DNA from: Chryseobacterium sp.
Lineage (GTDB): Bacteria; Bacteroidota; Bacteroidia; Flavobacteriales; Weeksellaceae
Length of the DNA stretch: 5,548 bases
Direction of reading: 5' to 3'
NCBI GenBank assembly: GCA_017989575.1
Contig: JAGNPP010000181.1
Coordinates: 1-5,548 of the forward strand
The translations under genes were made by a program, and so were the position numbers. Under the pieces are notes generated by a model. It saw only the letters and a program-made list of their open reading frames with translations, did no database searches and was not told where the DNA came from. Below, piece by piece: positions 1 through 5,548 of this stretch; position 1 is the first letter of the stretch, and every line of letters starts with the position of its first letter.

Positions 1-1
1 T

Positions 2-1069
2 CAAAACAACATCGAGTACGAGCACGGCTACAACCTGATTGGAAACCCATATCCTTCGAATATTGACTTTGATAAATTCTTCAATCTCAATACCAACAGC
101 AGTAAGATCTTCGGAAAAGTATGGTTTTGGACCAATGTCGCTCCAAGACTCAATCAATCCGGTTCTGGCTACGCTGGAAACAACTATGCGACTCTGACGT
201 TAACCGGAGGAACGCCACCAACCACAACGCAGCCAAATAGTGGACTTACGCCAACGCAGTTTATCAAAGTAGGACAAGGTTTTATCGTTCAGGTAAGAGA
301 TGTTGCAACGACTACATCACCGACTGTCACACACCAATTGAATTTTAACAACAGCATTAGAACTTCTGAAACGGGCGTTTTCTACAATGCTAAAAACAGT
401 TCATCAAACAAAGATCGTTTCTGGTTGCAACTTATTTCACCAGAACAGTTTACGAATACGATTCTTGTAGGTTATATCAATGGTTCGGTGGATGCTTACG
501 ATGGCGATTATGATGCTGAGGTGATGACGATAGGCGATGATGCCATCTACAGCAAATTGGATGATTATAAACTTCAAATCCAGGGAAGGAAATATCCTTT
601 GAATCTGGATGATAAAGTTCCATTGGGGATGAAATATGCACAAAATGGAATTTATAAAATCTCATTAGGCGACAAAAACGGAATTTTCGGTGCGCAACAG
701 ACCATCTATTTGCGAGACAAACTTCTGAACAAAGTCATCAACATTTCTGAGAATGATTACAGTTTCCAAGCAGTTGAAGGCGTGGAGGATCACCGTTTAG
801 AGATTGTGTACAAACCGGATAATTATCTGGATACCAATTCCACCGCAAGTCAACAGCTTACAGTTTACAAAGACAAAACTGAGTTTGTAGTCACCAGCAG
901 TCAGACTGTCAAAAAGATTCAGCTTTTTGATATGAGCGGTAGATTTCTGGATGAGGTTTTGGGGAATTCCAAAGCATTGAGAATCTCTCACCAGTCGCTT
1001 GTGAATGGTGGTTATGTGTTGAAAATCTACCACGGAAACGATATTGTAACCAAAAAAGTCATCAAGTAA
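2..1069 (+). CDS. T9SS type A sorting-domain protein, 3' part (5' end outside window)
   Basis: The frame is open from base 2 to the TAA at 1067-1069, giving 355 residues of a longer protein. A TTG codon at 338 could be read as a start, but the upstream in-frame codons are clearly coding, so the true start lies before the window. Near the beginning (about residues 10-22) is YNLIGNPYPSNID, a motif common in large secreted Flavobacteriia proteins just before their C-terminal region. The last ~75 residues fit a T9SS type A sorting domain (Por_Secre_tail type): a beta-rich stretch with KIQLFDMSGRFL, then GGYVLKIYHGND and a basic end, KKVIK. In this family the domain directs export across the outer membrane by the type IX system and is normally removed on secretion or surface attachment. 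The enzymatic or adhesive part is not visible, so the function of the mature protein is unknown. It probably shares a transcript with the small gene 10 bases downstream. Confidence 0.9.
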   Translation, partial: QNNIEYEHGYNLIGNPYPSNIDFDKFFNLNTNSSKIFGKVWFWTNVAPRLNQSGSGYAGNNYATLTLTGGTPPTTTQPNSGLTPTQFIKVGQGFIVQVRDVATTTSPTVTHQLNFNNSIRTSETGVFYNAKNSSSNKDRFWLQLISPEQFTNTILVGYINGSVDAYDGDYDAEVMTIGDDAIYSKLDDYKLQIQGRKYPLNLDDKVPLGMKYAQNGIYKISLGDKNGIFGAQQTIYLRDKLLNKVINISENDYSFQAVEGVEDHRLEIVYKPDNYLDTNSTASQQLTVYKDKTEFVVTSSQTVKKIQLFDMSGRFLDEVLGNSKALRISHQSLVNGGYVLKIYHGNDIVTKKVIK

Positions 1070-1079
1070 AAATCAGATT

Positions 1080-1442
1080 ATGAGAAAACTTTGTACCATT
1101 TTTCTGTGTATTTTTTCCATATTGATTTTAGGTCAGAACTGGGATTTGGAAACAAATCCGTTTAACAATCCTTACAGAAATCCCTATGAAAATTCTAGCG
1201 CGAAAAAGGAACAGGAAATCAAACGGGATATAGACAATGTCAACAAAATCATCAGAAACTCGACCGTCATCTACGAACATTTCAAAGACGAAAGGGTAAA
1301 GAGTCCGGAAGAAACGCAGAACAACGCATCGTTTCCTGGAGCGCCCGGAGAGCCGGTTCCTGTTGATAACTATTTGATTTTATTAATGATTACTGGTTTT
1401 GCCTTTATCATTATTTTTAGGAAAAATAGAGAAGTAACATAA
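1080..1442 (+). CDS. Small exported protein with C-terminal Pro/Gly motif and membrane anchor
   Basis: This 120-residue protein has no function I can assign. Residues 1-18 look like a signal peptide (basic MRK, hydrophobic core CTIFLCIFSILIL, likely cleavage near LG|QN). Residues 19-40 are rich in Asn, Pro and Tyr (NPFNNPYRNPYENS). Residues 41-82 are highly charged and probably helical, perhaps a short coiled coil. The tail is tripartite: PGAPGEPVPVDNY (86-98), a hydrophobic helix (about 98-113) and basic RKNRE (114-118). This resembles short Chryseobacterium-type proteins ending in PGxPxxPxPID plus a helix, which I recall being auto-annotated, doubtfully, as 'signal peptidase'; no peptidase motif is present here. 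The predicted topology is a periplasmic body with the C-terminus anchored in the inner membrane, unless the tail is processed. The gene starts 10 bases after the T9SS gene's stop and precedes a terminator, which suggests a two-gene operon. No strong Shine-Dalgarno sequence is seen, as is usual in this phylum. Confidence 0.75.
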   Translation: MRKLCTIFLCIFSILILGQNWDLETNPFNNPYRNPYENSSAKKEQEIKRDIDNVNKIIRNSTVIYEHFKDERVKSPEETQNNASFPGAPGEPVPVDNYLILLMITGFAFIIIFRKNREVT

Positions 1443-1498
1443 CTTTCCACCAAATATCTTTAACTTTTTTTAATACTTTATTTCAACTCTTATTTTTC

Positions 1499-1528
1499 AA
1501 AAGCCCGTCAATTATGATGGGCTTTTTT
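1499..1528 (+). terminator. Intrinsic terminator of the T9SS gene pair
   Basis: AAAAGCCC (1499-1506) pairs with GGGCTTTT (1519-1526). The stem continues inward through GTCA/TGAT (one G-T pair) to a four-base ATTA loop, for 12 pairs in all. The 3' arm runs into a T tract (1523-1528). It lies 57 bases after the stop of the small gene and ends that transcription unit. Confidence 0.88.
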
Positions 1529-1596
1529 GCTTGATTAAGTATTAAACCATTCCAAGATTATATTGTAATAATTTGATTAACAATATTTTAACCTAC

Positions 1597-1612
1597 TATG
1601 ATATTTATCATA
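1597..1612. promoter_or_regulatory. 16-bp palindrome upstream of the promoter, possible operator
   Basis: TATGATA (1597-1603) and TATCATA (1606-1612) form a perfect inverted repeat with a two-base spacer. It ends 20 bases before the predicted upstream promoter element (1633). The size and symmetry suit a dimeric regulator binding site, but the region is very AT-rich and a chance palindrome is plausible. No regulator gene is in the window. Confidence 0.25.
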
Positions 1613-1632
1613 CCGAATTAGTGGGAAATAAA

Positions 1633-1665
1633 TTTGGATGAAATAAACTATTCAAATTACTTTTG
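1633..1665 (+). promoter_or_regulatory. Bacteroidota-type promoter for the riboswitch-receptor transcript
   Basis: TTTG at 1633-1636 is followed after 21 bases by TACTTTTG at 1658-1665. The latter exactly matches the -7 consensus TAnnTTTG known for the primary sigma factor of Bacteroidota, and the spacing fits the known range. Transcription would start around 1670-1673, about 20 bases before the first stem of the SAM riboswitch, so the whole aptamer lies in the leader RNA. Confidence 0.7.
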
Positions 1666-1690
1666 CACTGTGATTAAGAATTGCTGTCAT

Positions 1691-1790
1691 ACTTATTAAG
1701 AAAGACCGAGGGAACTGACCCGTTGACGTCTTAACAACCTGCCGAGAGGAAAGGTGTTGCATTCAGCCTTTGAAAGAAGGAAAGATAAGT
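1691..1790 (+). promoter_or_regulatory. SAM-I (S-box) riboswitch aptamer
   Basis: The RNA leader has the SAM-I four-way-junction architecture, element by element. P1 is ACTTAT (1691-1696) with ATAAGT (1785-1790). P2a is AAGAC (1702-1706) with GTCTT (1728-1732). P2b is GGG (1710-1712) with CCC (1719-1721), and the bases between (CGA and GTTGA) fit the conserved kink-turn region. The P2 loop contains CTG (1715-1717), which can pair with CAG (1764-1766) in J3/4 to form the pseudoknot. The conserved AACAACC follows P2. P3 is ACCT/AGGT (1737-1740, 1752-1755), with an inner CC/GG closed by a GAGA loop. P4 is CCTT/AAGG (1767-1770, 1777-1780). In this class, bound S-adenosylmethionine stabilises P1 and normally switches the downstream gene off. 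Here the regulated gene is the TonB-dependent receptor that starts about 100 bases later. Confidence 0.93.
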
Positions 1791-1830
1791 TTTAAAAGTT
1801 TTTATTATTGGACCAAACACATCCTTATAT

Positions 1831-1866
1831 AACTTCTTCTAGACTTGTCTGGGGGAAGTTTTTTTT
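1831..1866 (+). terminator. Riboswitch expression-platform terminator
   Basis: AACTTCTTCTAGA (1831-1843) pairs with TCTGGGGGAAGTT (1848-1860) around a CTTG loop. The 13-bp stem includes three G-T pairs and is followed by a T run through 1866. It sits between the SAM aptamer and the receptor start codon, 27 bases before the ATG, as expected for transcriptional attenuation. The 5' arm AACTT (1831-1835) is complementary to AAGTT at 1787-1791, which overlaps the 3' strand of P1, and to a second AAGTT at 1796-1800. An alternative antiterminator can therefore form when SAM is absent. The terminator itself is seen in the sequence; the switching mechanism is inferred. Confidence 0.82.
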
Positions 1867-1893
1867 ATTTAAAGAACGTAAAATTTAGAATAT

Positions 1894-4710
1894 ATGAACA
1901 AAGTAACTATTATTAATTCAAGGAAAGGAATTGCGCTCACGGCGGCAGTTATTTTCTTTTCGGGAATTACATTTGCACAGGCTCAGGAAACAAAACCTGC
2001 AAATGACACCGTGTCCGACAGCCAAATCGAAGAAGTGGTTTTGGTAGGTTCCAGAAGTGGTGGGCGTTCAAAGGCGGACAGTCCAGTTCCTGTAGATGTT
2101 TTCAATTTGAAAGACATTCAACAAAGTTTGCCACAGACGAACATCAATCAAATTCTTAATACGATTGCACCATCTTTTACATCAACCATTCAGACCAATG
2201 CAGATGGATCGGATCACTCGGATCCAGCGCAATTGAGAGGTTTGGGACCAGATCAGACTTTAATTTTGATTAATGGAAAAAGAAGACATACATCAGCATT
2301 AGTTAATGTAAATGGCGCTCCAGGAAGAGGAACGGTTGGAACGGATTTGAACGCCATCCCAGCATTTGCACTTTCCAGAATCGAGGTTTTGAGAGATGGT
2401 GCTTCTGCGCAATACGGTTCTGATGCAATTGCCGGTGTGATGAATCTTCAATTGAAAAGAGACACTGGAAAACTGACAGGACAACTGAATTACGGTGGTT
2501 ATCTGACAAATGCAGCGAAGGATCACACTGGAAATTACGACGGTCAGCAATATCAATTAGACTTAAATTACGGAAATAAAATTGGAACTAAAGGTGGTTT
2601 TTATAACGTAACCTGGTCTTCCCAATTCCGTGATCCTACGAGAAGAGCTGGAACAGAAAGTGGTGCGATCTACAACGCATACAACGCAATCGAGAAAAGA
2701 GCGTCAGAAAGTGGTGTGAATCTTTCTTCTTATTTCAATAATATTAATAATCTGAAAGGAACTGCAGGAGAGCAAGATTTCGTGAATTTGATTCACCAAT
2801 ATTCTCAAGGCGTGAGTTATTTTGATTCTGGTTTACAATCCAATATTCAAAATGCATCCACGATTACGGCTCTTCAAGGTTTGTTGGGAGCGAATGTAAC
2901 GGACAACGAATTGGCTTACAGAGGACAGACCAGAAAAGATTTCAATATGCAAGTTGGGCAGTCCAAACTGAATAACCATCAACTATTCGCGAACGTAGAA
3001 GTTCCGTTGAATGATGATTGGAAGGCTTACACTTTTGGTGGCTATTCTATCAGAGACGGTCAATCAGGCGGTTTTTACAGAAGACCAAACCAAGCGAGAA
3101 CATTCACAGGAATCAACATTGACGGTTATTTGCCAGAGATTCACACAAGAATTCAAGATGTTTCTTTGTCTGCTGGAGTTAAAGGAAAATGGAACGGATG
3201 GAATGTTGATCTTAGTAACACTTTCGGACAAAACAGTTTTGATTACACGATAGAAAATACAGGGAACACCAGTTTAAGATTCAATTCTCCAAGCACTTTC
3301 AAAGCTGGTGGGTTGCAGTTTTTGCAGAACACGATCAATTTGGATTTCAGCAAATCGTTTGATGTTTTCCAAGGAATCAACGTCGCTTTCGGAGCAGAAC
3401 AGCGTCACGAGAATTTCAGAATTAATCCAGGTGAAGAAGCTTCTTACACGGCTTATGACATCAACGGAAATGTACAGACGCCAACAACGCCAAACTCGTT
3501 GAAACCAACTGACTTTTTTGGAGCAGCATTGGCAGGAAGTTCTCAGGTTTTCTCAGGCTTCAGAGCGGAGAATCAAACGAATAGAAACAGGAATTCTTAT
3601 GCTGGATATGCAGATGTAGAATTCAATTTTACCAATTGGTTTTTGGTAGATGCAGCGGTTCGTTTTGAAGATTATTCGGATTTTGGTTCGACTTTCAATT
3701 ACAAATTAGCGTCCAGAATCAAACTTTCTAATGACTTAAATTTCAGATTTGCAGGATCCACAGGTTTCCGTGCGCCATCCATTCATCAGATTTATTACAA
3801 CACGACTTCCACATTGTTCACGTCACTCCCAGGAAGTACAACACCAACTTTGGTAGAAGTAGGAACTTTTGCTAATGATTCTGGAGTTGCAAAAGGTTTG
3901 GGAATTAATAAATTGAAACAAGAAACTTCAAAATCTGTAAGTGCGGGTTTCACATATAAAATTCCTGCTTTGAATTTGAATATTACTACAGATGCCTATT
4001 TCATCAGAATAGATGACAGAATTGTGTTGACAGATCAGTTTGCCAGACCGACAGATGCCCAAATTTTATTAAATCCTAATCTGCAAGAAGTAAGAAATGA
4101 ACTTGATAGAAACAATGTGAATGCGGCGCAGTTTTTTGCCAACTCCATTGACACAGAAACGAAAGGTTTGGATTTGGTGATTAGCCATACGTTGACAAAA
4201 GAAAGTTTCAAGTTTACGAATGATTTCGCCATCAATTTAAACGAAACTAAAAAAGTTGGCGACATTCACGCTTCAGATCTATTGAAAAGTGCAGGATTGG
4301 AAAATACCTATTTTGGCGAGAGATCCAGAGTTTATCTAGAAAATTCAGTTCCAAAAGTGAAAGCGAGTTTGTCTAATAATCTGAAGTGGAATGATTTCAA
4401 TTTCTATCTGAGAAACACTTACTACGGAAAAGTTTATGGTGCAGACATTGTGGATGCCAACTTTGACGGTATCATTTTGCCAAACGAACATCAATTGATT
4501 TCTGACAAAATTATTACAGACTTATCAATCGGTTATGACATCAACAAGAATTTCAACTTGACGATTGGAGCTAATAACTTGTTTGATATTTATCCTACGA
4601 AAAACTTGACAGCTTCTACGAATAATGACCAGTTCATCTATTCTAGATCCACATCTCAGTTCGGGCAAAACGGACGATATGTGTTCAGCAAGCTGACGGT
4701 TTCTTTTTAA
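1894..4710 (+). CDS. TonB-dependent outer-membrane receptor, SAM-riboswitch controlled
   Basis: This 938-residue protein is a full-length TonB-dependent receptor, an outer-membrane beta-barrel that imports a ligand using energy passed from the inner membrane by TonB-ExbB-ExbD. Residues 1-30 form a signal peptide (cleavage probably after AQA, before QETKP). A TonB-box-like stretch, IEEVVLVGSR, covers about 45-54. The plug domain spans about 60-188, with the hallmark RGLGPDQTLILINGKR (115-130) and DGASAQYGSDAIAGVMN (168-184). The rest is barrel, ending with the typical NLTIGANNLFDIYPTK (888-903) and a C-terminal strand closing on aromatic F938, as BAM substrates do. There is no N-terminal carboxypeptidase-like domain and no SusD-type partner downstream, which argues against a SusC-type glycan importer. 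A long, probably helical insertion (about 258-345) lies between early barrel strands and is likely an external loop. The ATG follows the riboswitch terminator by 27 bases and lacks a strong Shine-Dalgarno sequence. The ligand is unknown; the SAM riboswitch suggests a methionine-related compound. The gene appears monocistronic. Confidence 0.95.
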   Translation: MNKVTIINSRKGIALTAAVIFFSGITFAQAQETKPANDTVSDSQIEEVVLVGSRSGGRSKADSPVPVDVFNLKDIQQSLPQTNINQILNTIAPSFTSTIQTNADGSDHSDPAQLRGLGPDQTLILINGKRRHTSALVNVNGAPGRGTVGTDLNAIPAFALSRIEVLRDGASAQYGSDAIAGVMNLQLKRDTGKLTGQLNYGGYLTNAAKDHTGNYDGQQYQLDLNYGNKIGTKGGFYNVTWSSQFRDPTRRAGTESGAIYNAYNAIEKRASESGVNLSSYFNNINNLKGTAGEQDFVNLIHQYSQGVSYFDSGLQSNIQNASTITALQGLLGANVTDNELAYRGQTRKDFNMQVGQSKLNNHQLFANVEVPLNDDWKAYTFGGYSIRDGQSGGFYRRPNQARTFTGINIDGYLPEIHTRIQDVSLSAGVKGKWNGWNVDLSNTFGQNSFDYTIENTGNTSLRFNSPSTFKAGGLQFLQNTINLDFSKSFDVFQGINVAFGAEQRHENFRINPGEEASYTAYDINGNVQTPTTPNSLKPTDFFGAALAGSSQVFSGFRAENQTNRNRNSYAGYADVEFNFTNWFLVDAAVRFEDYSDFGSTFNYKLASRIKLSNDLNFRFAGSTGFRAPSIHQIYYNTTSTLFTSLPGSTTPTLVEVGTFANDSGVAKGLGINKLKQETSKSVSAGFTYKIPALNLNITTDAYFIRIDDRIVLTDQFARPTDAQILLNPNLQEVRNELDRNNVNAAQFFANSIDTETKGLDLVISHTLTKESFKFTNDFAINLNETKKVGDIHASDLLKSAGLENTYFGERSRVYLENSVPKVKASLSNNLKWNDFNFYLRNTYYGKVYGADIVDANFDGIILPNEHQLISDKIITDLSIGYDINKNFNLTIGANNLFDIYPTKNLTASTNNDQFIYSRSTSQFGQNGRYVFSKLTVSF

Positions 4711-4746
4711 TTTGACGATTTTAAGGTTTTATATTTGTTTTGAAAT

Positions 4747-4775
4747 GGCATCGGGGTTTTCCTCGGTGCCTTTTT
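4747..4775 (+). terminator. Intrinsic terminator of the receptor gene
   Basis: GGCATCGGGG (4747-4756) pairs with CCTCGGTGCC (4761-4770) around a TTTT loop. The 10-bp stem includes two G-T pairs and is followed by five Ts (4771-4775). It begins 36 bases after the receptor stop codon. Read on the minus strand, the hairpin lacks a clean T tract, so it is mainly a plus-strand terminator. Confidence 0.88.
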
Positions 4776-4781
4776 GATTTT

Positions 4782-4910
4782 AACCACAAAAGTCACAAAA
4801 GTTTGTAGTTTTATTTCTACGAAAACAAAAAGCTAAAAAAGGGATTAAGAATTTCTTTTTTGAACTTTTTAAAGTGATTTTCACAATTTTCTTTTGTGAC
4901 TTTTGTGGTT
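4782..4910. repeat. 129-bp element bounded by perfect 20-bp inverted repeats
   Basis: AACCACAAAAGTCACAAAAG (4782-4801) is exactly repeated as its reverse complement at 4891-4910, enclosing 89 bases. Each arm contains a near-tandem unit; on the left, CACAAAAGT occurs twice in a row (4785-4793, 4794-4802). The interior can fold further: TTGT/ACAA (4803-4806, 4883-4886) extends the outer stem after a bulge, AAAAAAG/CTTTTTT (4835-4841, 4855-4861) makes an inner hairpin, and GTGA/TCAC (4874-4877, 4881-4884) a small one. No reading frame is evident. The element fills the gap between two convergent genes and ends four bases from the ATPase stop codon. It resembles dispersed, hairpin-forming intergenic repeats (MITE- or REP-like) that I associate with flavobacterial genomes. 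No flanking target-site duplication is obvious, and one window cannot show copy number. Confidence 0.7.
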
Positions 4911-4914
4911 CAAC

Positions 4915-5547
4915 TCAAAAATCCAATTTCGCATTATTCAATCTCAAAGAATTCAAAATCACAGAAACCGAACTGAAACTCATTGCCGCCGCTGCAATCA
5001 TTGGACTTAGCAAAATGCCGAAGAAAGGGTAGAGCAATCCAGCAGCTAACGGAATTCCTAAAACGTTATAAATAAAAGCGAAGAAAAGATTTTCTTTGAT
5101 GTTTCTCAATAATTTTTCACTGAGGATTTTCGCTTTTGCAACGCCAAGAATATCGCCTTTTAGCAAAGTTATTTCCGAACTTTCTATCGCTACATCGGTT
5201 CCCGTTCCCATTGCAATGCCGATGTTGGCTTGAGCAAGAGCTGGCGCATCATTGATTCCATCGCCTGTCATTGCAATAATTTTCCCTTCACTTTGAAGTC
5301 TTTTTATTTCGTTCATTTTATCTTCGGGAAGGCAATTCGCTTTGAAATTTTTGATTCCGAGTTGTTCAGCTACAGCTTTTGCTGTATTTTCGTTATCTCC
5401 TGTCATCATTATCACTTCGATATTTTGATTTTGAAGAAGTTCAATCGCTTGTTTTGAAGTTGGTTTAATATTGTCTGAAAAACTTAAAAATCCAAGAACT
5501 TTTCCAGCTTTAGCGAGGTAAGAAATCGTTTTCGCTTCGTTTTGTTT
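4915..5547 (-). CDS. copA: Copper-exporting P1B-1-type ATPase, C-terminal part (5' end outside window)
   Basis: The minus-strand frame is open from the window edge to the TGA at 4917-4915, giving the last 210 residues of a heavy-metal P-type ATPase. A GTG codon at 5415-5413 could be read as a start, but upstream in-frame sequence carries family motifs (AGKVLGFLSFSDNIKP), so it is internal. Visible P-domain motifs are MTGDN (residues 48-52 of this fragment) and the phosphatase hinge MTGDGINDAPAL, followed by GIAMGTGTDVAIESSEITLL. The last two membrane helices carry YNVLGIP, matching YN(x4)P of helix 7, and MSFSS, matching MxxSS of helix 8. Together these are the signature of the Cu(I)-transporting P1B-1 class. 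The CPC motif of helix 6, the DKTGT phosphorylation site and any N-terminal metal-binding domain lie outside the window. Its role is ATP-driven Cu(I) export from the cytoplasm. It converges on the receptor gene, with the inverted-repeat element four bases past its stop. Confidence 0.92.
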   Translation of the reverse strand, partial: KQNEAKTISYLAKAGKVLGFLSFSDNIKPTSKQAIELLQNQNIEVIMMTGDNENTAKAVAEQLGIKNFKANCLPEDKMNEIKRLQSEGKIIAMTGDGINDAPALAQANIGIAMGTGTDVAIESSEITLLKGDILGVAKAKILSEKLLRNIKENLFFAFIYNVLGIPLAAGLLYPFFGILLSPMIAAAAMSFSSVSVILNSLRLNNAKLDF

Positions 5548-5548
5548 T

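Noticed and set aside
338..340. TTG as a start codon for the first gene
   Set aside because: The same frame is open back to base 2 and encodes recognisable T9SS-cargo sequence (YNLIGNPYPSNID), so the gene starts before the window.
1531..1580. Direct repeats of TTGATTAA (1531-1538 and 1573-1580)
   Set aside because: Eight-base AT-rich matches in an AT-rich intergenic region are expected by chance, and they show no consistent position relative to the promoter.
1691..1790. TPP, cobalamin or other riboswitch class instead of SAM-I
   Set aside because: The kink-turn region, AACAACC junction, CTG/CAG pseudoknot and four-stem order all fit SAM-I; no B12-box or TPP-specific core motif is seen.
2299..2556. 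Minus-strand reading frames inside the receptor gene
   Set aside because: They overlap the conserved plug domain on the other strand, lack recognisable domains or start signals, and look like shadows of the real gene.
3011..3502. Plus-strand alternative-frame reading frames at 3011-3253 and 3308-3502
   Set aside because: Both are fully inside the receptor gene in another frame and have composition typical of out-of-frame translation.
1894..4710. SusC-type glycan importer
   Set aside because: The N-terminal carboxypeptidase-like domain expected in most SusC proteins is absent and no SusD gene follows; the next feature is a terminator.
4711..4914. A small gene between the receptor and the ATPase
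   Set aside because: The 204 bases are taken up by a terminator and the inverted-repeat element, with no convincing reading frame.
5413..5415. GTG (minus strand) as the start of a short 166-residue ATPase-like gene
   Set aside because: The frame continues upstream to the window edge with family sequence (AGKVLGFLSFSDNIKP), so this is an internal valine of a full-size ATPase.
5230..5457. Plus-strand 75-residue reading frame opposite the copper ATPase
   Set aside because: It is antisense to the conserved hinge region of the ATPase and has no supporting promoter or domain.

Overview
The window looks like chromosomal DNA from a low-GC member of the Bacteroidota, most likely class Flavobacteriia and possibly the Chryseobacterium/Weeksellaceae group. 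The evidence is a type IX secretion (T9SS) C-terminal sorting domain, a large TonB-dependent receptor, a Bacteroidota-type promoter (TTTG, then TAnnTTTG), AT-rich codon use, and start sites without a clear Shine-Dalgarno sequence. The genus is an inference from overall resemblance.

Layout: (1) Bases 2-1069 are the 3' end of a plus-strand gene for a large secreted protein with a T9SS type A sorting domain. (2) Ten bases after its stop, 1080-1442 encodes a 120-residue protein with a signal peptide, a charged middle and a C-terminal tail made of a Pro/Gly motif, one membrane helix and basic residues. The pair ends at an intrinsic terminator (1499-1528). (3) The gene-free stretch 1443-1893 is a regulatory region. 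It holds that terminator, a 16-bp palindrome, a Bacteroidota promoter, a complete SAM-I (S-box) riboswitch aptamer (1691-1790) and a second intrinsic terminator (1831-1866) placed as its expression platform. (4) Bases 1894-4710 encode a 938-residue TonB-dependent outer-membrane receptor, followed by its own terminator (4747-4775). (5) Bases 4782-4910 are a 129-bp element bounded by perfect 20-bp inverted repeats. (6) On the minus strand, 4915-5547 is the 3' end of a P1B-1 copper-exporting ATPase gene (CopA type) that converges on the receptor gene.

How it fits together: the most informative unit is the SAM riboswitch plus receptor. The leader predicts that high S-adenosylmethionine stops transcription before the receptor gene, so the receptor should be made when methionine or SAM is scarce. 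This points to import of a methionine-related nutrient across the outer membrane, although the sequence does not reveal the ligand. The T9SS gene pair and the copper ATPase appear to be separate transcription units with no evident link to this unit.
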